Origin: Anaerolinea thermophila
GTDB taxonomy: Bacteria; Chloroflexota; Anaerolineae; Anaerolineales; Anaerolineaceae
Direction: 5' to 3'
NCBI RefSeq assembly: GCF_020723905.1
Contig: NZ_DYHZ01000008.1
Span: forward strand, 1-64,000
DNA length: 64,000 nucleotides
Shown here: positions 1 to 9,053 of the stretch, in pieces
Layout of the letters: each line of letters begins with the position of its first letter
Position numbering within the stretch: the first letter of the stretch is position 1
Notes under the pieces: model-generated
What the model was told of the DNA's origin: nothing
The model's input: only the letters and a program-made list of their open reading frames with translations
The model's database searches: none
Translations under genes and position numbers: made by a program

Positions 1-56
1 TCCGCGAAGGCGGTCTGACGGTCGGCGCGGGCGTCATCACCAAGATCCTCGAGTAA
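1..56 (+). CDS. tuf: Elongation factor Tu, C-terminal end only
   Basis: The last 17 codons are present, reading REGGLTVGAGVITKILE before a TAA stop. This matches the conserved end of EF-Tu domain III (REGGRTVGAGVVTKI). EF-Tu delivers aminoacyl-tRNA to the ribosome as a GTP complex. The rest of the gene lies upstream of the window. Only 13 bases separate it from rpsJ, so the str operon probably runs into the S10 operon. Confidence 0.93.
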   Translation, partial: REGGLTVGAGVITKILE

Positions 57-69
57 GAAAAGGTGAGAA

Positions 70-378
70 ATGGCCAAGCAACGTATTCGTATCCGCCTTA
101 AGGCATTTGATCATCGCGTACTGGATCAATCGGCGAAACGCATCGTGGAAACTGCAGAACGCAGTGGTGCGCGGGTGGTTGGTCCGGTTCCTCTGCCCAC
201 CAAGATTGAGCGCTACACGGTGCGCCGCTCGACCTTCATCGATAAAGATTCTCACGAGCACTTTGAGATTCGCACGCACAATCGTCTGATTGACGTGATT
301 GATCCGGATGCCAAGACGATTGATATGCTGATGCGGCTCAATCTGCCTGCGGGCGTAGATATCGAGATTAAGATCTAA
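70..378 (+). CDS. rpsJ: 30S ribosomal protein S10
   Basis: This 102-residue protein has full S10 length and begins [21 protein letters not shown], a hallmark S10 start. S10 binds the 3' domain of 16S rRNA in the small-subunit head and, as NusE, also joins NusB in antitermination. The RTHNRLIDV motif near residue 75 is conserved. The start follows an AAGGTGAG ribosome-binding site. It sits 13 bases after tuf, with 284 bases of non-coding sequence before rplC, which is unusually long for an S10 operon. Confidence 0.97.
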   Translation: MAKQRIRIRLKAFDHRVLDQSAKRIVETAERSGARVVGPVPLPTKIERYTVRRSTFIDKDSHEHFEIRTHNRLIDVIDPDAKTIDMLMRLNLPAGVDIEIKI

Positions 379-399
379 CCAGGTTTTATGGACGATGAT

Positions 400-436
400 G
401 CCAGTTTGCACGGAGGTTTCCTCTGTGCAAACTGGC
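400..436 (+). other. Strong inverted repeat between rpsJ and rplC
   Basis: A 12-base arm (400-411) is perfectly repeated in inverse orientation at 425-436. The inner bases 412-416 and 420-424 extend it to a 17-bp stem (one G-T pair) with a TTT loop. It lacks the run of T residues of a classical intrinsic terminator. It may reduce read-through from tuf-rpsJ, stabilise the rpsJ 3' end, or be bound by a factor. It lies just upstream of a promoter. Confidence 0.7.
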
Positions 437-460
437 TGTGTGTGAAAACAGGATTTACTC

Positions 461-489
461 TGGACAGGATAAAGACGCTCTGGTAAAAT
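461..489 (+). promoter_or_regulatory. Sigma70-type promoter for rplC and the S10 operon
   Basis: The -35 box TGGACA (461-466) and the -10 box TAAAAT (484-489) are separated by exactly 17 bases. A transcript would begin near 496 and carry a leader of about 165 bases before rplC. The same TGGACA -35 box with a 17-base spacer recurs upstream of rpmJ, which supports it as a ribosomal-operon promoter. No experiment is available. Confidence 0.65.
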
Positions 490-495
490 AGAGCG

Positions 496-662
496 GTTTT
501 GGGCGCAAAGCCCGAACAGGTAGTGCAAGAGTTGGTGCGCTGGGCGCGTGAAAAGAGACCCGAGCGATGCCCTCCACGAACTGACTGCGCTACGGACGGG
601 GATGATGCAGCCGAGCCCAGGCTGACAGTCCCGACACTTTGAAGCAAGGAGACAACAGAGAT
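496..662 (+). promoter_or_regulatory. Structured 5' leader of rplC, candidate r-protein leader
   Basis: The leader can fold into several hairpins. One at 496-517 has GGGC/GCCC at its tip. A long interrupted stem pairs 531-545 with 569-581 (GTT, GTG and GGGC segments against AAC, CAC and GCCC). A third pairs CAGCC with GGCTG inside a GACTG/CAGTC closing stem. S10 operons in other phyla are autoregulated by L4 or other r-proteins binding such leaders, but this one matches no class I recognise. The rplC ribosome-binding site AAGGAG lies at 646-651. Confidence 0.45.
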
Positions 663-1292
663 ATGTTGAAAGGGCTGATTGGAAAGAAAATCGGTATGAC
701 CCAGATTTTCGATGAGAACGGTGTGGCTATTCCGGTCACCGTCATCGAGGCTGGGCCTTGTTACGTTACCCAGGTACGTACGCCGGAAAACGACGGTTAT
801 TCAGCCGTCCAGCTGGGGTTTGAAGAGGTGAAACCCAAGCGCCTCACAGGCGGCGAATTAGGCCACCTGAAACGCAACAACCTTCCGCCGTTGCGCTTTT
901 TGCGTGAATTTCGGGTCAAAAATCCAGAAGTCAAAGAAGGCGATAAAGTGACTGTGGAGTGCTTTGCTGTGGGCGAGCGCGTGGACGTGGTCGGCACCAG
1001 CAAAGGTAAGGGCTTCCAGGGTGGCGTGAAACGCTACCATTTTCGGGGTGGTCCAAAGACTCACGGTCAGTCAGATCGCCATCGCGCTCCCGGTTCGCGA
1101 AGCTCGGGCACGACACCGGGGCGTGTGTATAAAGGATCGCGGGGACCGGGTCATATGGGCAATGACCGCGTGACCGCGCAGGGCTTGAAAGTGGTCCTGG
1201 TGGATACCGAACGCAACCTGATTGGCGTCAAGGGCTCGGTGCCGGGCGCCAAAGGCGGCCTGGTCGTCATCAAAGAGGCGCGTAAACAGTAG
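663..1292 (+). CDS. rplC: 50S ribosomal protein L3
   Basis: The 209-residue protein starts [20 protein letters not shown], the standard L3 opening. L3 is one of the first proteins to nucleate 23S rRNA assembly, and its extension reaches the peptidyl transferase centre. The HGQSDRHR segment is the conserved loop that carries the methylated glutamine in E. coli. The ATG at 663 is chosen because AAGGAG lies 11 bases upstream. An in-frame TTG at 639 would place that site inside the gene. It opens the rplC-rplD-rplW-rplB run. Confidence 0.97.
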   Translation: MLKGLIGKKIGMTQIFDENGVAIPVTVIEAGPCYVTQVRTPENDGYSAVQLGFEEVKPKRLTGGELGHLKRNNLPPLRFLREFRVKNPEVKEGDKVTVECFAVGERVDVVGTSKGKGFQGGVKRYHFRGGPKTHGQSDRHRAPGSRSSGTTPGRVYKGSRGPGHMGNDRVTAQGLKVVLVDTERNLIGVKGSVPGAKGGLVVIKEARKQ

Positions 1293-1326
1293 CTGGCTGC
1301 CTTAGCCTGAATGTAGGAGCGATGGT

Positions 1327-1953
1327 ATGTTAGTAGATGTAGTCAACATGCAAGGGCAGAAAGTCAGCTCTGTGGAACTTCCCGAGAGCATCTTTGAAGC
1401 CCCGATTTATATTGATCTGATGCACCAAGCGTATCTTCGCCAGATGGCGAATGCGCGTCTGGGAACCCACGACACCAAGACTCGCAATGAGGTCTCGGGT
1501 GGTGGGCGTAAGCCCTGGCGACAAAAGGGTACTGGTCGTGCCCGTCAGGGTTCCACTCGTTCGCCGATTTGGGCAAAGGGTGCCAAAGTGCACACGCCCC
1601 ATCCGCGTTCTTATGCCCAGTTGATGCCGCGCAAAATGCGCCGCGCCGCGTTGCGTTCGGCGCTCTCCGTCAAAGCGGCTGAAAACGCCATTGTAGTGGT
1701 GGATCAACTCACCCTGCCGGAAGCCAAGACCCGGCACATGGCGCAGGCGTTGAACACGCTGGTCGGCGATGCCAGTGCGCTGGTTCTCATTCCGGAAAAG
1801 GAAGCCTATGAGGGCGTCATTCGCTCTACCCGCAACCTGCCGGACGCCAAAATCCTGCTGGCAAATTACCTGAACATCCGCGATTTACTGGTGTTCGATA
1901 AGGTAGTTATGCCGTTGGCGGCGCTGGATGTGATCTCGGCGAACCTCGGGTAA
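1327..1953 (+). CDS. rplD: 50S ribosomal protein L4
   Basis: The 208-residue L4 contains the long positively charged loop (about residues 50-85, with GRKPWRQKGTGRARQG) that lines the exit tunnel. In gamma-proteobacteria L4 also represses its own operon; whether that holds here is unknown, although a structured leader precedes rplC. A GGAGCG ribosome-binding site precedes the ATG. The gap to rplC is 34 bases and to rplW 13 bases. Confidence 0.97.
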   Translation: MLVDVVNMQGQKVSSVELPESIFEAPIYIDLMHQAYLRQMANARLGTHDTKTRNEVSGGGRKPWRQKGTGRARQGSTRSPIWAKGAKVHTPHPRSYAQLMPRKMRRAALRSALSVKAAENAIVVVDQLTLPEAKTRHMAQALNTLVGDASALVLIPEKEAYEGVIRSTRNLPDAKILLANYLNIRDLLVFDKVVMPLAALDVISANLG

Positions 1954-1966
1954 ACAGGAGGACAGA

Positions 1967-2266
1967 ATGAGCACGATCTATGATGTACTTCGCCGCCCAT
2001 TGATTACGGAGAAAACCAACTATCAGGCTGGAAAACTTCATCAGTATGTATTTGAAGTTGCCGATGATGCAACCCGCACGCTGGTGAAGGATGCCGTTGA
2101 GAAAATTTTCAATGTGACAGTCCTGCGGGTGAACTTGATCAATGTTCCGGCAAAACAAAGCCGTCGTGGACGAGGTCGCCGCGTGGTAGTGACTCGCGAA
2201 GGGTACAAGAAAGCCATCGTGACGCTGGCGCCCGAGGACTCAATTCCGTTGTTTGAAGGGGTGTAG
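1967..2266 (+). CDS. rplW: 50S ribosomal protein L23
   Basis: This 99-residue protein has the L23 signature [12 protein letters not shown] at the N-terminus and the RRGRGRRV loop near residue 65. L23 surrounds the polypeptide exit and is the docking site for trigger factor and SRP. The start follows AGGAGG with a good spacer. The gene ends two bases before rplB, so the two are very probably translationally coupled. Confidence 0.96.
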   Translation: MSTIYDVLRRPLITEKTNYQAGKLHQYVFEVADDATRTLVKDAVEKIFNVTVLRVNLINVPAKQSRRGRGRRVVVTREGYKKAIVTLAPEDSIPLFEGV

Positions 2267-2268
2267 CC

Positions 2269-3093
2269 ATGGCTGTTAAAGTCTACAAACCGGTAACCCC
2301 CGGTCTGCGCGGCATGACCGGTTACACATTCGAAGAAATTACCAAAACCAAGCCGGAGCGCTCCCTGATCGTCGTGCGCAAGAAGCACGCCGGGCGCAAC
2401 CACTTTGGGCGCATTACCGTGCGCCATCAGGGTGGCGGCAATCGCCAGTTCATCCGTCTGGTGGACTTCAAACGCGATAAGCGCGGCATTCCTGCCCGTG
2501 TTGCGGCTATTGAGTACGATCCGAACCGCACCGCGCGCATTGCTCTGCTGGTGTACGCGGATGGCGAGAAACGCTACATTGTGGCTCCGCTGGGCTTAAA
2601 GGTTGGTGATACCGTGCTGGCAGGGAAAGATGCGGAAATCCGCCCGGGCAACAGTCTGCCGATTGCCAATATCCCAGTGGGTACGATGATTCACAACATC
2701 GAACTCAAAGAGGGTCGGGGCGGTCAACTGGTGCGGGCTGCGGGCGCTGCGGCGCAATTGCTGGCAAAGGAAGGCGATTACGCACAGGTTCGCCTGCCCT
2801 CGGGTGAGGTGCGTCTGGTCCGCCAGACCTGCTACGCCACCATTGGGCAGGTAGGCAATCTGGATCATTCCAATGTCAAGTTGGGGAAAGCCGGGCGCAA
2901 GCGCCACATGGGCATTCGCCCGACGGTGCGCGGTACCGCGATGAGCCCGCGCGACCATCCGCATGGCGGTGGTGAAGGGCGTCAGCCGGTCGGTATGCCG
3001 GGTCCCAAATCGCCGTGGGGTAAACCCACCCGCGGTTACAAGACCCGCCGCAATAAGCAGACCGACAAGTACATTGTCCGCCGTCGTAAGTAG
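2269..3093 (+). CDS. rplB: 50S ribosomal protein L2
   Basis: The 274-residue protein carries the L2 RNA-binding domain and the C-terminal [13 protein letters not shown] motif, whose histidine is needed near the peptidyl transferase centre and for subunit association. The length is typical (about 275). The C-terminus is Arg/Lys-rich. It follows rplW by two bases and precedes rpsS by 56 bases, the order found in nearly all bacterial S10 operons. Confidence 0.97.
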   Translation: MAVKVYKPVTPGLRGMTGYTFEEITKTKPERSLIVVRKKHAGRNHFGRITVRHQGGGNRQFIRLVDFKRDKRGIPARVAAIEYDPNRTARIALLVYADGEKRYIVAPLGLKVGDTVLAGKDAEIRPGNSLPIANIPVGTMIHNIELKEGRGGQLVRAAGAAAQLLAKEGDYAQVRLPSGEVRLVRQTCYATIGQVGNLDHSNVKLGKAGRKRHMGIRPTVRGTAMSPRDHPHGGGEGRQPVGMPGPKSPWGKPTRGYKTRRNKQTDKYIVRRRK

Positions 3094-3149
3094 AAGACGC
3101 GGTTTAGCGATTGGAATTGCGTTAGACCGGAAGAAAGAAGGACGAGACT

Positions 3150-3443
3150 ATGTCACGATCGTTGAAAAAAGGGCCGTACGTTGACCCAAAACTTCTCAAG
3201 AAAATCGAGTTGATGAACACCCGGGGCGAGAAAAAGGTGATTCGCACGTGGAGCCGGGCAAGTGTGATCTTCCCTCAGATGGTAGGGCACACCATTGCCG
3301 TCCATGATGGACGTCGCCATGTACCCATCTACATCACTGAGAACATGGTTGGGCATCGCCTGGGCGAATTTGCCCCCACGCGCCTGTTCCGCGGTCATGT
3401 CGCGGAGAAATCCTCTGGCGCCAAGGGTAAGGGAGGCAGATAA
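3150..3443 (+). CDS. rpsS: 30S ribosomal protein S19
   Basis: The 97-residue protein begins [18 protein letters not shown] and contains the TRLFRGH segment typical of S19. It binds the 16S rRNA head together with S13 near the A-site finger. The start is preceded by an AAGGACGAG ribosome-binding region. It is three bases from rplV. Confidence 0.96.
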   Translation: MSRSLKKGPYVDPKLLKKIELMNTRGEKKVIRTWSRASVIFPQMVGHTIAVHDGRRHVPIYITENMVGHRLGEFAPTRLFRGHVAEKSSGAKGKGGR

Positions 3444-3446
3444 ACC

Positions 3447-3788
3447 ATGGCAACGGATATTCGCGCTCAATTGAGATTTGCCGACACCTCCGCGCAAAAA
3501 GCGCGCCTGGTGGTGGATCTGGTGCGGGGAAAACCGGTGGTAGAAGCCTCCAATATCTTGCGCTTCACCCCTAAAAAAGCCGCGCGGATCATTAACAAAG
3601 TGCTGGACTCGGCGATTGCCAACGCAGAAGAAAACTTCGGCGTCAGCCGCGACAACCTGTACATCCATCAAATCGCCGCTGATGAAGGACCTACCCGGAA
3701 GTGGCGCCGTTTTGGGGCTCGCGGTCGCTTCAAGCCGATTTTACGCCGCACTTCTCACATTACGATTGTCCTGCGCGAGCGGGAGTAG
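3447..3788 (+). CDS. rplV: 50S ribosomal protein L22
   Basis: The 113-residue protein shows the L22 pattern: a conserved core (SAQKARLVVDLVRGK near residues 14-28) and the C-terminal hairpin region ADEGPTRKWRRFGARGRFKPILRR with ends in HITIVLRE. The hairpin lines the exit tunnel near the macrolide site. Spacing to rpsS (3 bases) and rpsC (18 bases) shows operon membership. Confidence 0.96.
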   Translation: MATDIRAQLRFADTSAQKARLVVDLVRGKPVVEASNILRFTPKKAARIINKVLDSAIANAEENFGVSRDNLYIHQIAADEGPTRKWRRFGARGRFKPILRRTSHITIVLRERE

Positions 3789-3806
3789 TAAGGACCAGGA
3801 GCAGAT

Positions 3807-4484
3807 ATGGGACGCAAAGTTAATCCCGTTGGTTTTCGTCTCGTCGTGAACAGGGCTTGGGAAAGCCGTTGGTTTGCTGACGGGAAAGAGTACACACAAA
3901 ATCTGCAACAGGATTTTCAGATCCGCAAACTGGTGCGGGAAATTGCAGAAAACGCTGGTGTTTCCCGTGTGGAAGTGGAACGCTTCCCCGGTAAGGTGCG
4001 CGTGATTGTCTTCACCGCCAAGCCTGGCATCCTCATCGGACGCAAAGGCGAAAGCGTGAAGAAACTCCGCCAGGATCTGGAAGCCCTGACCGGCAAGAAG
4101 ATTGACCTCGAAATCAAAGAGATCAAGAACCCCGACACCGATGCTTTACTGGTGGCTGAAAATCTGGCCTCCCAGATCGAGCGCCGTGTGAGTTATCGCC
4201 GGGCGATGAAACGTGCCCTTCAGCAAGCCATGCGCCAGGGAGCCAAGGGCATCAAGGTTGAAGTTCAGGGCCGCCTGAGCGGAGCAGAAATGTCCCGCAG
4301 TGTTTGGTTGCGCGAAGGCCGTGTCCCCCTGCAGACCCTGCGAGCCGACATTGATTTCGCTCGCGCTGAAGCGCTGACCACCTATGGACGCATTGGCGTG
4401 AAGGTGTGGGTCTATAAGGGTGAGATGGCGCCCGAGGTCGAAGAAAAAGCCGAGCCTACCGAAGGCGTGTACGTAAGCGAATAA
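3807..4484 (+). CDS. rpsC: 30S ribosomal protein S3
   Basis: The 225-residue protein has an N-terminal type II KH domain with GILIGRKG near residues 72-79 and the C-terminal S3 domain with YGRIGVKVW. S3 helps form the mRNA entry channel and has helicase activity with S4 and S5. An acidic tail follows. An AGGAGC ribosome-binding site lies upstream of the ATG. The order rplV-rpsC-rplP is canonical. Confidence 0.97.
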   Translation: MGRKVNPVGFRLVVNRAWESRWFADGKEYTQNLQQDFQIRKLVREIAENAGVSRVEVERFPGKVRVIVFTAKPGILIGRKGESVKKLRQDLEALTGKKIDLEIKEIKNPDTDALLVAENLASQIERRVSYRRAMKRALQQAMRQGAKGIKVEVQGRLSGAEMSRSVWLREGRVPLQTLRADIDFARAEALTTYGRIGVKVWVYKGEMAPEVEEKAEPTEGVYVSE

Positions 4485-4531
4485 CGATACCCCCTGACAG
4501 ATTGTCGGGATGAGAGAAAGAGGTAGCAACC

Positions 4532-4960
4532 ATGTTGATGCCAAAACGTGTCAAGTGGCGCAAACAACAGCGCGGAAACATGCGCGGTAAAGCCCTCCGC
4601 GGGGCAGAAATCGCCTTCGGCGAATATGCTCTGCAGGCGCTTGAACCCGGTTGGGTTTCGGCTCGCCAGATCGAGGCTGCCCGCCGCGCTATCGCGCGTG
4701 AAATGCGCCGCCGAGGAAAGATTTGGATTCGTATCTTCCCGGATAAACCCTACACCCATCGTCCGCCTGAAACCCGTATGGGTAAAGGGAAAGGGAATGT
4801 CGAGTACTGGGTGGCTGTGGTTCGCCCTGGGCGGATCATGTTCGAAGTGGGAGGCTTACCTGAAGACGTTGCCAAGAAAGCGCTTCATCAGGCTTCCTAT
4901 AAGTTCTCCATCAAGACCAAGGTCATTGCACGTGAGGAAGTGGAAGGAGAACAGGCATGA
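4532..4960 (+). CDS. rplP: 50S ribosomal protein L16
   Basis: The 142-residue protein starts [15 protein letters not shown] and has [21 protein letters not shown], diagnostic for L16. It binds 23S rRNA near the A-site tRNA. The second methionine (4538) is an alternative start giving MPKRVKW, as in many orthologues. Its TGA overlaps the rpmC start as ATGA, implying translational coupling. Confidence 0.97.
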   Translation: MLMPKRVKWRKQQRGNMRGKALRGAEIAFGEYALQALEPGWVSARQIEAARRAIAREMRRRGKIWIRIFPDKPYTHRPPETRMGKGKGNVEYWVAVVRPGRIMFEVGGLPEDVAKKALHQASYKFSIKTKVIAREEVEGEQA

Positions 4961-5166
4961 AACCGTCTGAAATTCGACAACTGACGACTGAAGAATTGCG
5001 AGCCAAACTGATGGATGCTCGCCAGGAATTGATGAACCTGCGTTTCCAGATGACCACCGGTCAATTGACCGACACCAGTCGTCTGGGGAAGACGCGTCGC
5101 CTGATCGCTCGTTTCGAGACGATCCTGCGCGAACGCGAACTGGCAGAAGAAAGAGGTGAAAAATGA
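4957..5166 (+). CDS. rpmC: 50S ribosomal protein L29
   Basis: This 69-residue helical protein matches L29, with the segment [19 protein letters not shown] and a paired helix [19 protein letters not shown]. It sits near the exit tunnel next to L23. Both ends overlap neighbours by four bases (rplP and rpsQ), so the three genes are probably translated as a coupled set. Confidence 0.95.
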   Translation: MKPSEIRQLTTEELRAKLMDARQELMNLRFQMTTGQLTDTSRLGKTRRLIARFETILRERELAEERGEK

Positions 5167-5435
5167 ACACGCGCCGTCGCATGACCGGTCTCGTGACCAG
5201 CAATAAGATGATGAAAACGGTTGTGGTTCAAATCACCCGCACCTTCCAGCACCCGCTGTACAAGAAAGTGGTGCACTCCATCAAAAAGGTCAAAGCCCAC
5301 GATGAACTGGGGTGCGAGGTAGGCGATGTGGTGCAAATCGTGGAAAGCCGCCCGCTTTCTGCGCAAAAACGCTGGGTGGTCGAGAAGATCATTCGCAAGT
5401 CCAGTGGCGCAGATGTGGTGGAGGAAGGAGCCTAA
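5163..5435 (+). CDS. rpsQ: 30S ribosomal protein S17
   Basis: This 90-residue OB-fold protein has the S17 core RRRMTGLVTSNKMMKTVVVQ and the HPLYKKVVHSIKKVKAHDE motif. It is a primary binder of 16S rRNA domain I. The C-terminus is extended slightly by an acidic tail ending DVVEEGA. The start overlaps the rpmC stop, and rplN follows after three bases. Confidence 0.96.
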   Translation: MNTRRRMTGLVTSNKMMKTVVVQITRTFQHPLYKKVVHSIKKVKAHDELGCEVGDVVQIVESRPLSAQKRWVVEKIIRKSSGADVVEEGA

Positions 5436-5438
5436 GCC

Positions 5439-5810
5439 ATGATTCAACAGGAAACCCGATTAAAGGTTGCCGATAACACGGGCGCTCGCGAACTGCTGGT
5501 GATTCACATCATGGGTGGGTCGACCCGCAAGTATGGCGAAGTGGGCGATATTGTGGTGGCGACGGTCAAATCGGCTGCACCGCAAGGCGCAGTAAAGAAA
5601 AGTGAGATCGTCAAAGCCGTGATCGTGCGCTGTGCAAAGGAATGGCGGCGAGAAGATGGTTCGACCATTCGGTTTGATGACAATGCCGCTGTGATCCTGG
5701 ACAGCTCTGGACAGAACCCGCGGGGTACCCGCATCTTCGGGCCTGTGGCGCGTGAACTGCGCGAAAAAGGCTTCATGAAGATTGTCTCGCTGGCGCCTGA
5801 AGTGCTCTAG
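5439..5810 (+). CDS. rplN: 50S ribosomal protein L14
   Basis: The 123-residue length equals the family norm. The N-terminal [16 protein letters not shown] and C-terminal [15 protein letters not shown] segments are near-invariant in L14. It forms inter-subunit bridge B8 and contacts ribosome silencing factor. It opens the spc part of the cluster. A GGAGCC site precedes the ATG. Confidence 0.97.
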   Translation: MIQQETRLKVADNTGARELLVIHIMGGSTRKYGEVGDIVVATVKSAAPQGAVKKSEIVKAVIVRCAKEWRREDGSTIRFDDNAAVILDSSGQNPRGTRIFGPVARELREKGFMKIVSLAPEVL

Positions 5811-5829
5811 GATCGATGAGGAGAGTGGT

Positions 5830-6162
5830 ATGAAGTTCAAGATTCATAAGGGCGATACGGTAGAGGTGATCAGCGGCCGTCGAGAAGACAAAGGCAAACG
5901 CGGTGAGGTCATTCGCGTTTTGCCCGACGAGGAGCGCGTGGTGGTGCAGGGTGTCAACCTGCGCACCAAGCATCAACGTCAGGTTCAGGCTCAGGGCCGC
6001 ACGATCAACCCCGGTCTGGTCAAATTTGAGGCGCCCATTCACATTTCCAATGTGATGCTGGTTTGCCCAAAGTGCGGGAAAGCCACCCGTGTGGGCGTCA
6101 ACCGGCAGGCAGATAAAGCCGTGCGCGTCTGCAAGAAATGCCAGGCGGTTATTGATGAATAA
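5830..6162 (+). CDS. rplX: 50S ribosomal protein L24
   Basis: The 110-residue protein has an N-terminal KOW domain ([19 protein letters not shown]) and initiates 50S assembly. The C-terminus contains two CxxC pairs (CPKC and CKKC), seen in many non-proteobacterial L24 proteins and probably zinc-binding. The ATG at 5830 is chosen because GAGGAGAG lies just upstream and the protein starts MKFKIHKGD as in orthologues. An upstream in-frame ATG at 5782 would overlap rplN. Confidence 0.95.
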   Translation: MKFKIHKGDTVEVISGRREDKGKRGEVIRVLPDEERVVVQGVNLRTKHQRQVQAQGRTINPGLVKFEAPIHISNVMLVCPKCGKATRVGVNRQADKAVRVCKKCQAVIDE

Positions 6163-6180
6163 GGCACCTGGAGTGATGCG

Positions 6181-6723
6181 ATGAACAGGTTGAAAGAATA
6201 CTATCAGAAAGAAGTTGTGCCTGCGTTGATGAAGTCGCTGGGGCTGGACAATGTCATGCAGGTGCCCAAAATCCAGAAGGTTGTGGTGAACATTGGTTTG
6301 GGCGAGGCATTGGACAACCCCAAAGCGCTGGAAACCGCTTCCGCAGACCTGATGGCGATTACCGGGCAGAAGCCGGTCATTACCAAAGCCCGCAAAAGCA
6401 TTGCGGCTTTCAAACTGCGCGAAGGACGTGCAATCGGCGCCAAGGTGACCCTGCGTGGTGAGCGCATGTGGTCCTTCCTGGATCGCCTCATGAACGTGGC
6501 TCTGCCGCGTGTGCGTGACTTCCGGGGTGTTTCCCGCGATGCCTTCGATGGACGTGGTAACTACACCCTTGGTCTGCGTGAGCAGTTGATCTTCCCTGAG
6601 ATCGAGTACGATAAAATCGACAAGATCCGCGGGATGGAGATCACCATTGTGACCACCGCCAAGAGCGACGATCATGCAGCGGCGCTGTTGGAAATGCTGG
6701 GTATGCCATTCAGAAAGGGTTAA
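6181..6723 (+). CDS. rplE: 50S ribosomal protein L5
   Basis: This 180-residue protein is the 5S rRNA-binding protein of the central protuberance. It shows [17 protein letters not shown] at the start and the [30 protein letters not shown] and [15 protein letters not shown] motifs of L5. rpsN begins one base after its stop. Confidence 0.97.
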   Translation: MNRLKEYYQKEVVPALMKSLGLDNVMQVPKIQKVVVNIGLGEALDNPKALETASADLMAITGQKPVITKARKSIAAFKLREGRAIGAKVTLRGERMWSFLDRLMNVALPRVRDFRGVSRDAFDGRGNYTLGLREQLIFPEIEYDKIDKIRGMEITIVTTAKSDDHAAALLEMLGMPFRKG

Positions 6724-6724
6724 T

Positions 6725-6907
6725 ATGGCGAAGAAATGCATGAAATACCGTGAGATGCGGCGAAAGTACGAAGTTCGTGTACGCAACCGCTGTGAGCGTT
6801 GCGGACGACCGCGCGGCTATATCCGCCGGTTTGGACTGTGCCGCATTTGTTTCCGCGAATTGGCACTGCAGGGCAAGATCCCTGGCGTGACAAAGGCTTC
6901 CTGGTAG
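6725..6907 (+). CDS. rpsN: 30S ribosomal protein S14, zinc type
   Basis: The short 60-residue form carries two CxxC pairs (CERC and CRIC), the zinc-binding C+ type of S14. Long zinc-free S14 proteins have about 90-100 residues. It binds the 16S rRNA head. The ATG at 6725 is chosen since the next upstream methionine would read back into rplE. The gene is followed by rpsH after 18 bases. Confidence 0.96.
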   Translation: MAKKCMKYREMRRKYEVRVRNRCERCGRPRGYIRRFGLCRICFRELALQGKIPGVTKASW

Positions 6908-6925
6908 CCGGTTGGGAGGTAAGCG

Positions 6926-7342
6926 ATGAGCGTTAACGATCCAATTGCTGATATGTTGACCCGAATCCGCAACGGCATTATGGCCGGGCACGCCATGGTT
7001 GCCATGCCCTCTTCGAAGATCAAGGTTGAGATCGCTCGAATCCTCAAGGAAGAAGGTTACATCGAGGATTACGAGGTGGTTGAAGAGGCTGATAACTCGG
7101 CACGCAAAGTGTTGCGGTTGAAACTTAAATACGTGGGCGAACGGCGCCAGCGCAAACCCGTCATTACCGGGTTGGAGCGCGTGAGCAAGCCCGGACGCCG
7201 CATCTATACGCCCAAATCGGAAATTCCGTGGGTCCTCTCCGGAATGGGCATTGCCATCCTTTCCACTCCCAAGGGAGTGATGACGGGACAGCAGGCTCGC
7301 AAACTGGGCGTGGGCGGCGAGATCCTCTGCAAGGTCTGGTAG
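6926..7342 (+). CDS. rpsH: 30S ribosomal protein S8
   Basis: The 138-residue protein begins [21 protein letters not shown] and ends in [26 protein letters not shown], both diagnostic of S8. S8 binds helix 21 of 16S rRNA; in E. coli it also represses the spc operon through an L5 mRNA mimic. I see no such site here. A GGGAGGTAAG ribosome-binding site lies upstream. Confidence 0.97.
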   Translation: MSVNDPIADMLTRIRNGIMAGHAMVAMPSSKIKVEIARILKEEGYIEDYEVVEEADNSARKVLRLKLKYVGERRQRKPVITGLERVSKPGRRIYTPKSEIPWVLSGMGIAILSTPKGVMTGQQARKLGVGGEILCKVW

Positions 7343-7367
7343 CCTGCGACGTGAAGGAGGTAGAACT

Positions 7368-7928
7368 GTGTCTCGTATAGGACGTTTACCTGTGGTTATT
7401 CCCTCTGGCGTGCAGGTGGGGGTTGATGGGCTGAGTGTGACCGTCAAAGGTCCCCGTGGAACACTTGCTCGCACCTTCGCGCCGGGTGTCCAGATTACGC
7501 TGGAAGGCAATCAGGTGCAGGTGACGCGCGAATCGGATGAACCGCGCATCAGAGCCCTGCACGGAACAACCCGCGCATTGATTCAGAACATGGTGACCGG
7601 CGTAAGCACGGGGTTCACCAAAGTCCTGGAAATCGAAGGAGTGGGTTACCGCGCCAGCATGGATGGCAAGAATCTGGTGTTGAACGTGGGGTATTCACAC
7701 CCCGTTGTCGTGGAACCGCCTGCGGGCATTACCTTTGAGGTGGAAGAGCGCACCCGTCAAATTCGGGTCATTGGCGCCGATGCCGAGCAGGTGGGACAGA
7801 TAGCCGCGGATATCCGCAAGATCCGCCCGCCGGAACCCTATAAGGGCAAAGGCATCCACTATCTGGGTGAGAAGATTCGCCGCAAAGCCGGTAAGTCGGG
7901 CAAGGGCGGTAAAGGTGGCAAGAAATAG
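7368..7928 (+). CDS. rplF: 50S ribosomal protein L6
   Basis: The 186-residue protein begins with GTG after an AAGGAGG site and reads MSRIGRLPVVIPSGVQV. It has the two L6 domains and the conserved PPEPYKGKGIHYLGE motif near the C-terminus that contacts the sarcin-ricin loop region. The tail (KSGKGGKGGKK) is Gly/Lys-rich and probably RNA-binding. Confidence 0.97.
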   Translation: MSRIGRLPVVIPSGVQVGVDGLSVTVKGPRGTLARTFAPGVQITLEGNQVQVTRESDEPRIRALHGTTRALIQNMVTGVSTGFTKVLEIEGVGYRASMDGKNLVLNVGYSHPVVVEPPAGITFEVEERTRQIRVIGADAEQVGQIAADIRKIRPPEPYKGKGIHYLGEKIRRKAGKSGKGGKGGKK

Positions 7929-7938
7929 CAGGTGAGAT

Positions 7939-8304
7939 ATGGCAAAACGAACTCGTGCTGAAGGACGTTTACATCGGCATCGCCGCGTGCGCATGAAAGT
8001 GCAAGGCACGCCTGAGCGCCCTCGCCTCAGCGTTTATCGCAGTCTGGCGGAAATCTACGCTCAGGTGATTGATGACCAGGCTGGTCATACGCTGGCGGCG
8101 GCATCAAGTATTGATCACGAACTGCGCGAGAAAACCGCCGGTTTGAATAAGACCGAACAGGCAAAACTGGTTGGTAAACTGGTTGCCGAACGCGCCCTGG
8201 CGAAGGGCATTAAGCAGGTTGTCTTTGACCGTGGCGGTTTCCGCTACATGGGTCGCGTCAAGGCTCTGGCAGATGCTGCCCGCGAAGCCGGTCTGGATTT
8301 CTAA
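7939..8304 (+). CDS. rplR: 50S ribosomal protein L18
   Basis: The 121-residue protein has the L18 pattern [23 protein letters not shown] and the C-terminal [24 protein letters not shown]. It binds 5S rRNA with L5. It lies 10 bases after rplF and is followed by rpsE. Confidence 0.97.
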   Translation: MAKRTRAEGRLHRHRRVRMKVQGTPERPRLSVYRSLAEIYAQVIDDQAGHTLAAASSIDHELREKTAGLNKTEQAKLVGKLVAERALAKGIKQVVFDRGGFRYMGRVKALADAAREAGLDF

Positions 8305-8323
8305 GGAAGGAAGGTCCTGATCC

Positions 8324-8860
8324 ATGATGGACATTATGGAATATCCAAGCATTGAAACCCAGTATGACGAGCGCGTGATTGAAATCGCGCGGGTTGCCAA
8401 AGTTGTCAAAGGTGGCCGCCGCTTTCAATTCCGTGTGACGGTTGTGGCTGGTGATAATAAAGGTCATGTGGGTTTAGGGGTTGGTAAAGCCAACGCCGTG
8501 CCGGATGCCATGCGCAAGGCTACGGAACGCGCCCGCAAGAATATGCGCAAGGTCAGCATGTACGGGACCACTATCCCGCATGAGGTGATCGGCAAAGTGG
8601 GTGGTTCCAAAGTTCTGCTCAAACCGGCATCCCCCGGTACCGGCGTTATTGCCGCGGGTGGCGTGCGCGCTGTGCTGGAAGCCGCGGGCATTCGCGATAT
8701 CCTCACCAAATCGTTGGGCAGTTCAAATGTGCTCAACGTGGTGCAGGCAACCTTTGAAGCCCTTGACCAGCTGAAATTCCTTGAAGTGGAAGCCGCCAAT
8801 CGTGGCAAGGCTGTGGAAGAGGTTTTACCGTTCTGGGAGCGGAGGAAGAAACATGACTGA
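8324..8860 (+). CDS. rpsE: 30S ribosomal protein S5
   Basis: The 178-residue protein has the N-terminal double-stranded RNA-binding domain ([15 protein letters not shown] and [18 protein letters not shown]) and the C-terminal domain with [20 protein letters not shown]5 contributes to decoding accuracy and the mRNA entry helicase. Three in-frame ATG codons (8324, 8327, 8336) are possible. The AAGGAAGG run upstream best fits the first. The end overlaps rpmD by eight bases. Confidence 0.97.
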   Translation: MMDIMEYPSIETQYDERVIEIARVAKVVKGGRRFQFRVTVVAGDNKGHVGLGVGKANAVPDAMRKATERARKNMRKVSMYGTTIPHEVIGKVGGSKVLLKPASPGTGVIAAGGVRAVLEAAGIRDILTKSLGSSNVLNVVQATFEALDQLKFLEVEAANRGKAVEEVLPFWERRKKHD

Positions 8861-9053
8861 AGCGACCGAACCGAAAATGTTGAAAATTACGCTGGTCAAA
8901 AGCCCCATCGGTTACTCCGAGAGGCATAAAGCCACGGTGCGTGCTCTGGGTCTGCGCAAAATGCACCAGAGCGTGGTACACCCCGATTCCCCATCCTTGC
9001 GGGGAATGCTTCTCAAAGTGAACCACTTGGTGAAAGTTGAGGAAGTGAAATGA
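8853..9053 (+). CDS. rpmD: 50S ribosomal protein L30
   Basis: The 66-residue protein contains [19 protein letters not shown] and the [14 protein letters not shown] motif of bacterial L30. Its start ATG (8853) lies inside the rpsE 3' end, after GGAGGAAG, a clear ribosome-binding site. It also overlaps the rplO start as ATGA. L30 is absent from some phyla, so its presence is mildly informative. Confidence 0.94.
   Translation: MTEATEPKMLKITLVKSPIGYSERHKATVRALGLRKMHQSVVHPDSPSLRGMLLKVNHLVKVEEVK

Noticed and set aside
400-436. Classical intrinsic terminator after rpsJ
   Set aside because: The hairpin is strong but has no T-tract, so it is listed as an inverted repeat instead.
639-662. Upstream TTG start for rplC
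   Set aside because: It would place the AAGGAG ribosome-binding site inside the gene, and the extra residues do not match L3.
5773-6786. Minus-strand open frame of 337 codons opposite rplX, rplE and rpsN
   Set aside because: It lies entirely antisense to three certain ribosomal protein genes, has no recognisable motif and no ribosome-binding site. High G+C at third positions of the real genes explains the open frame.
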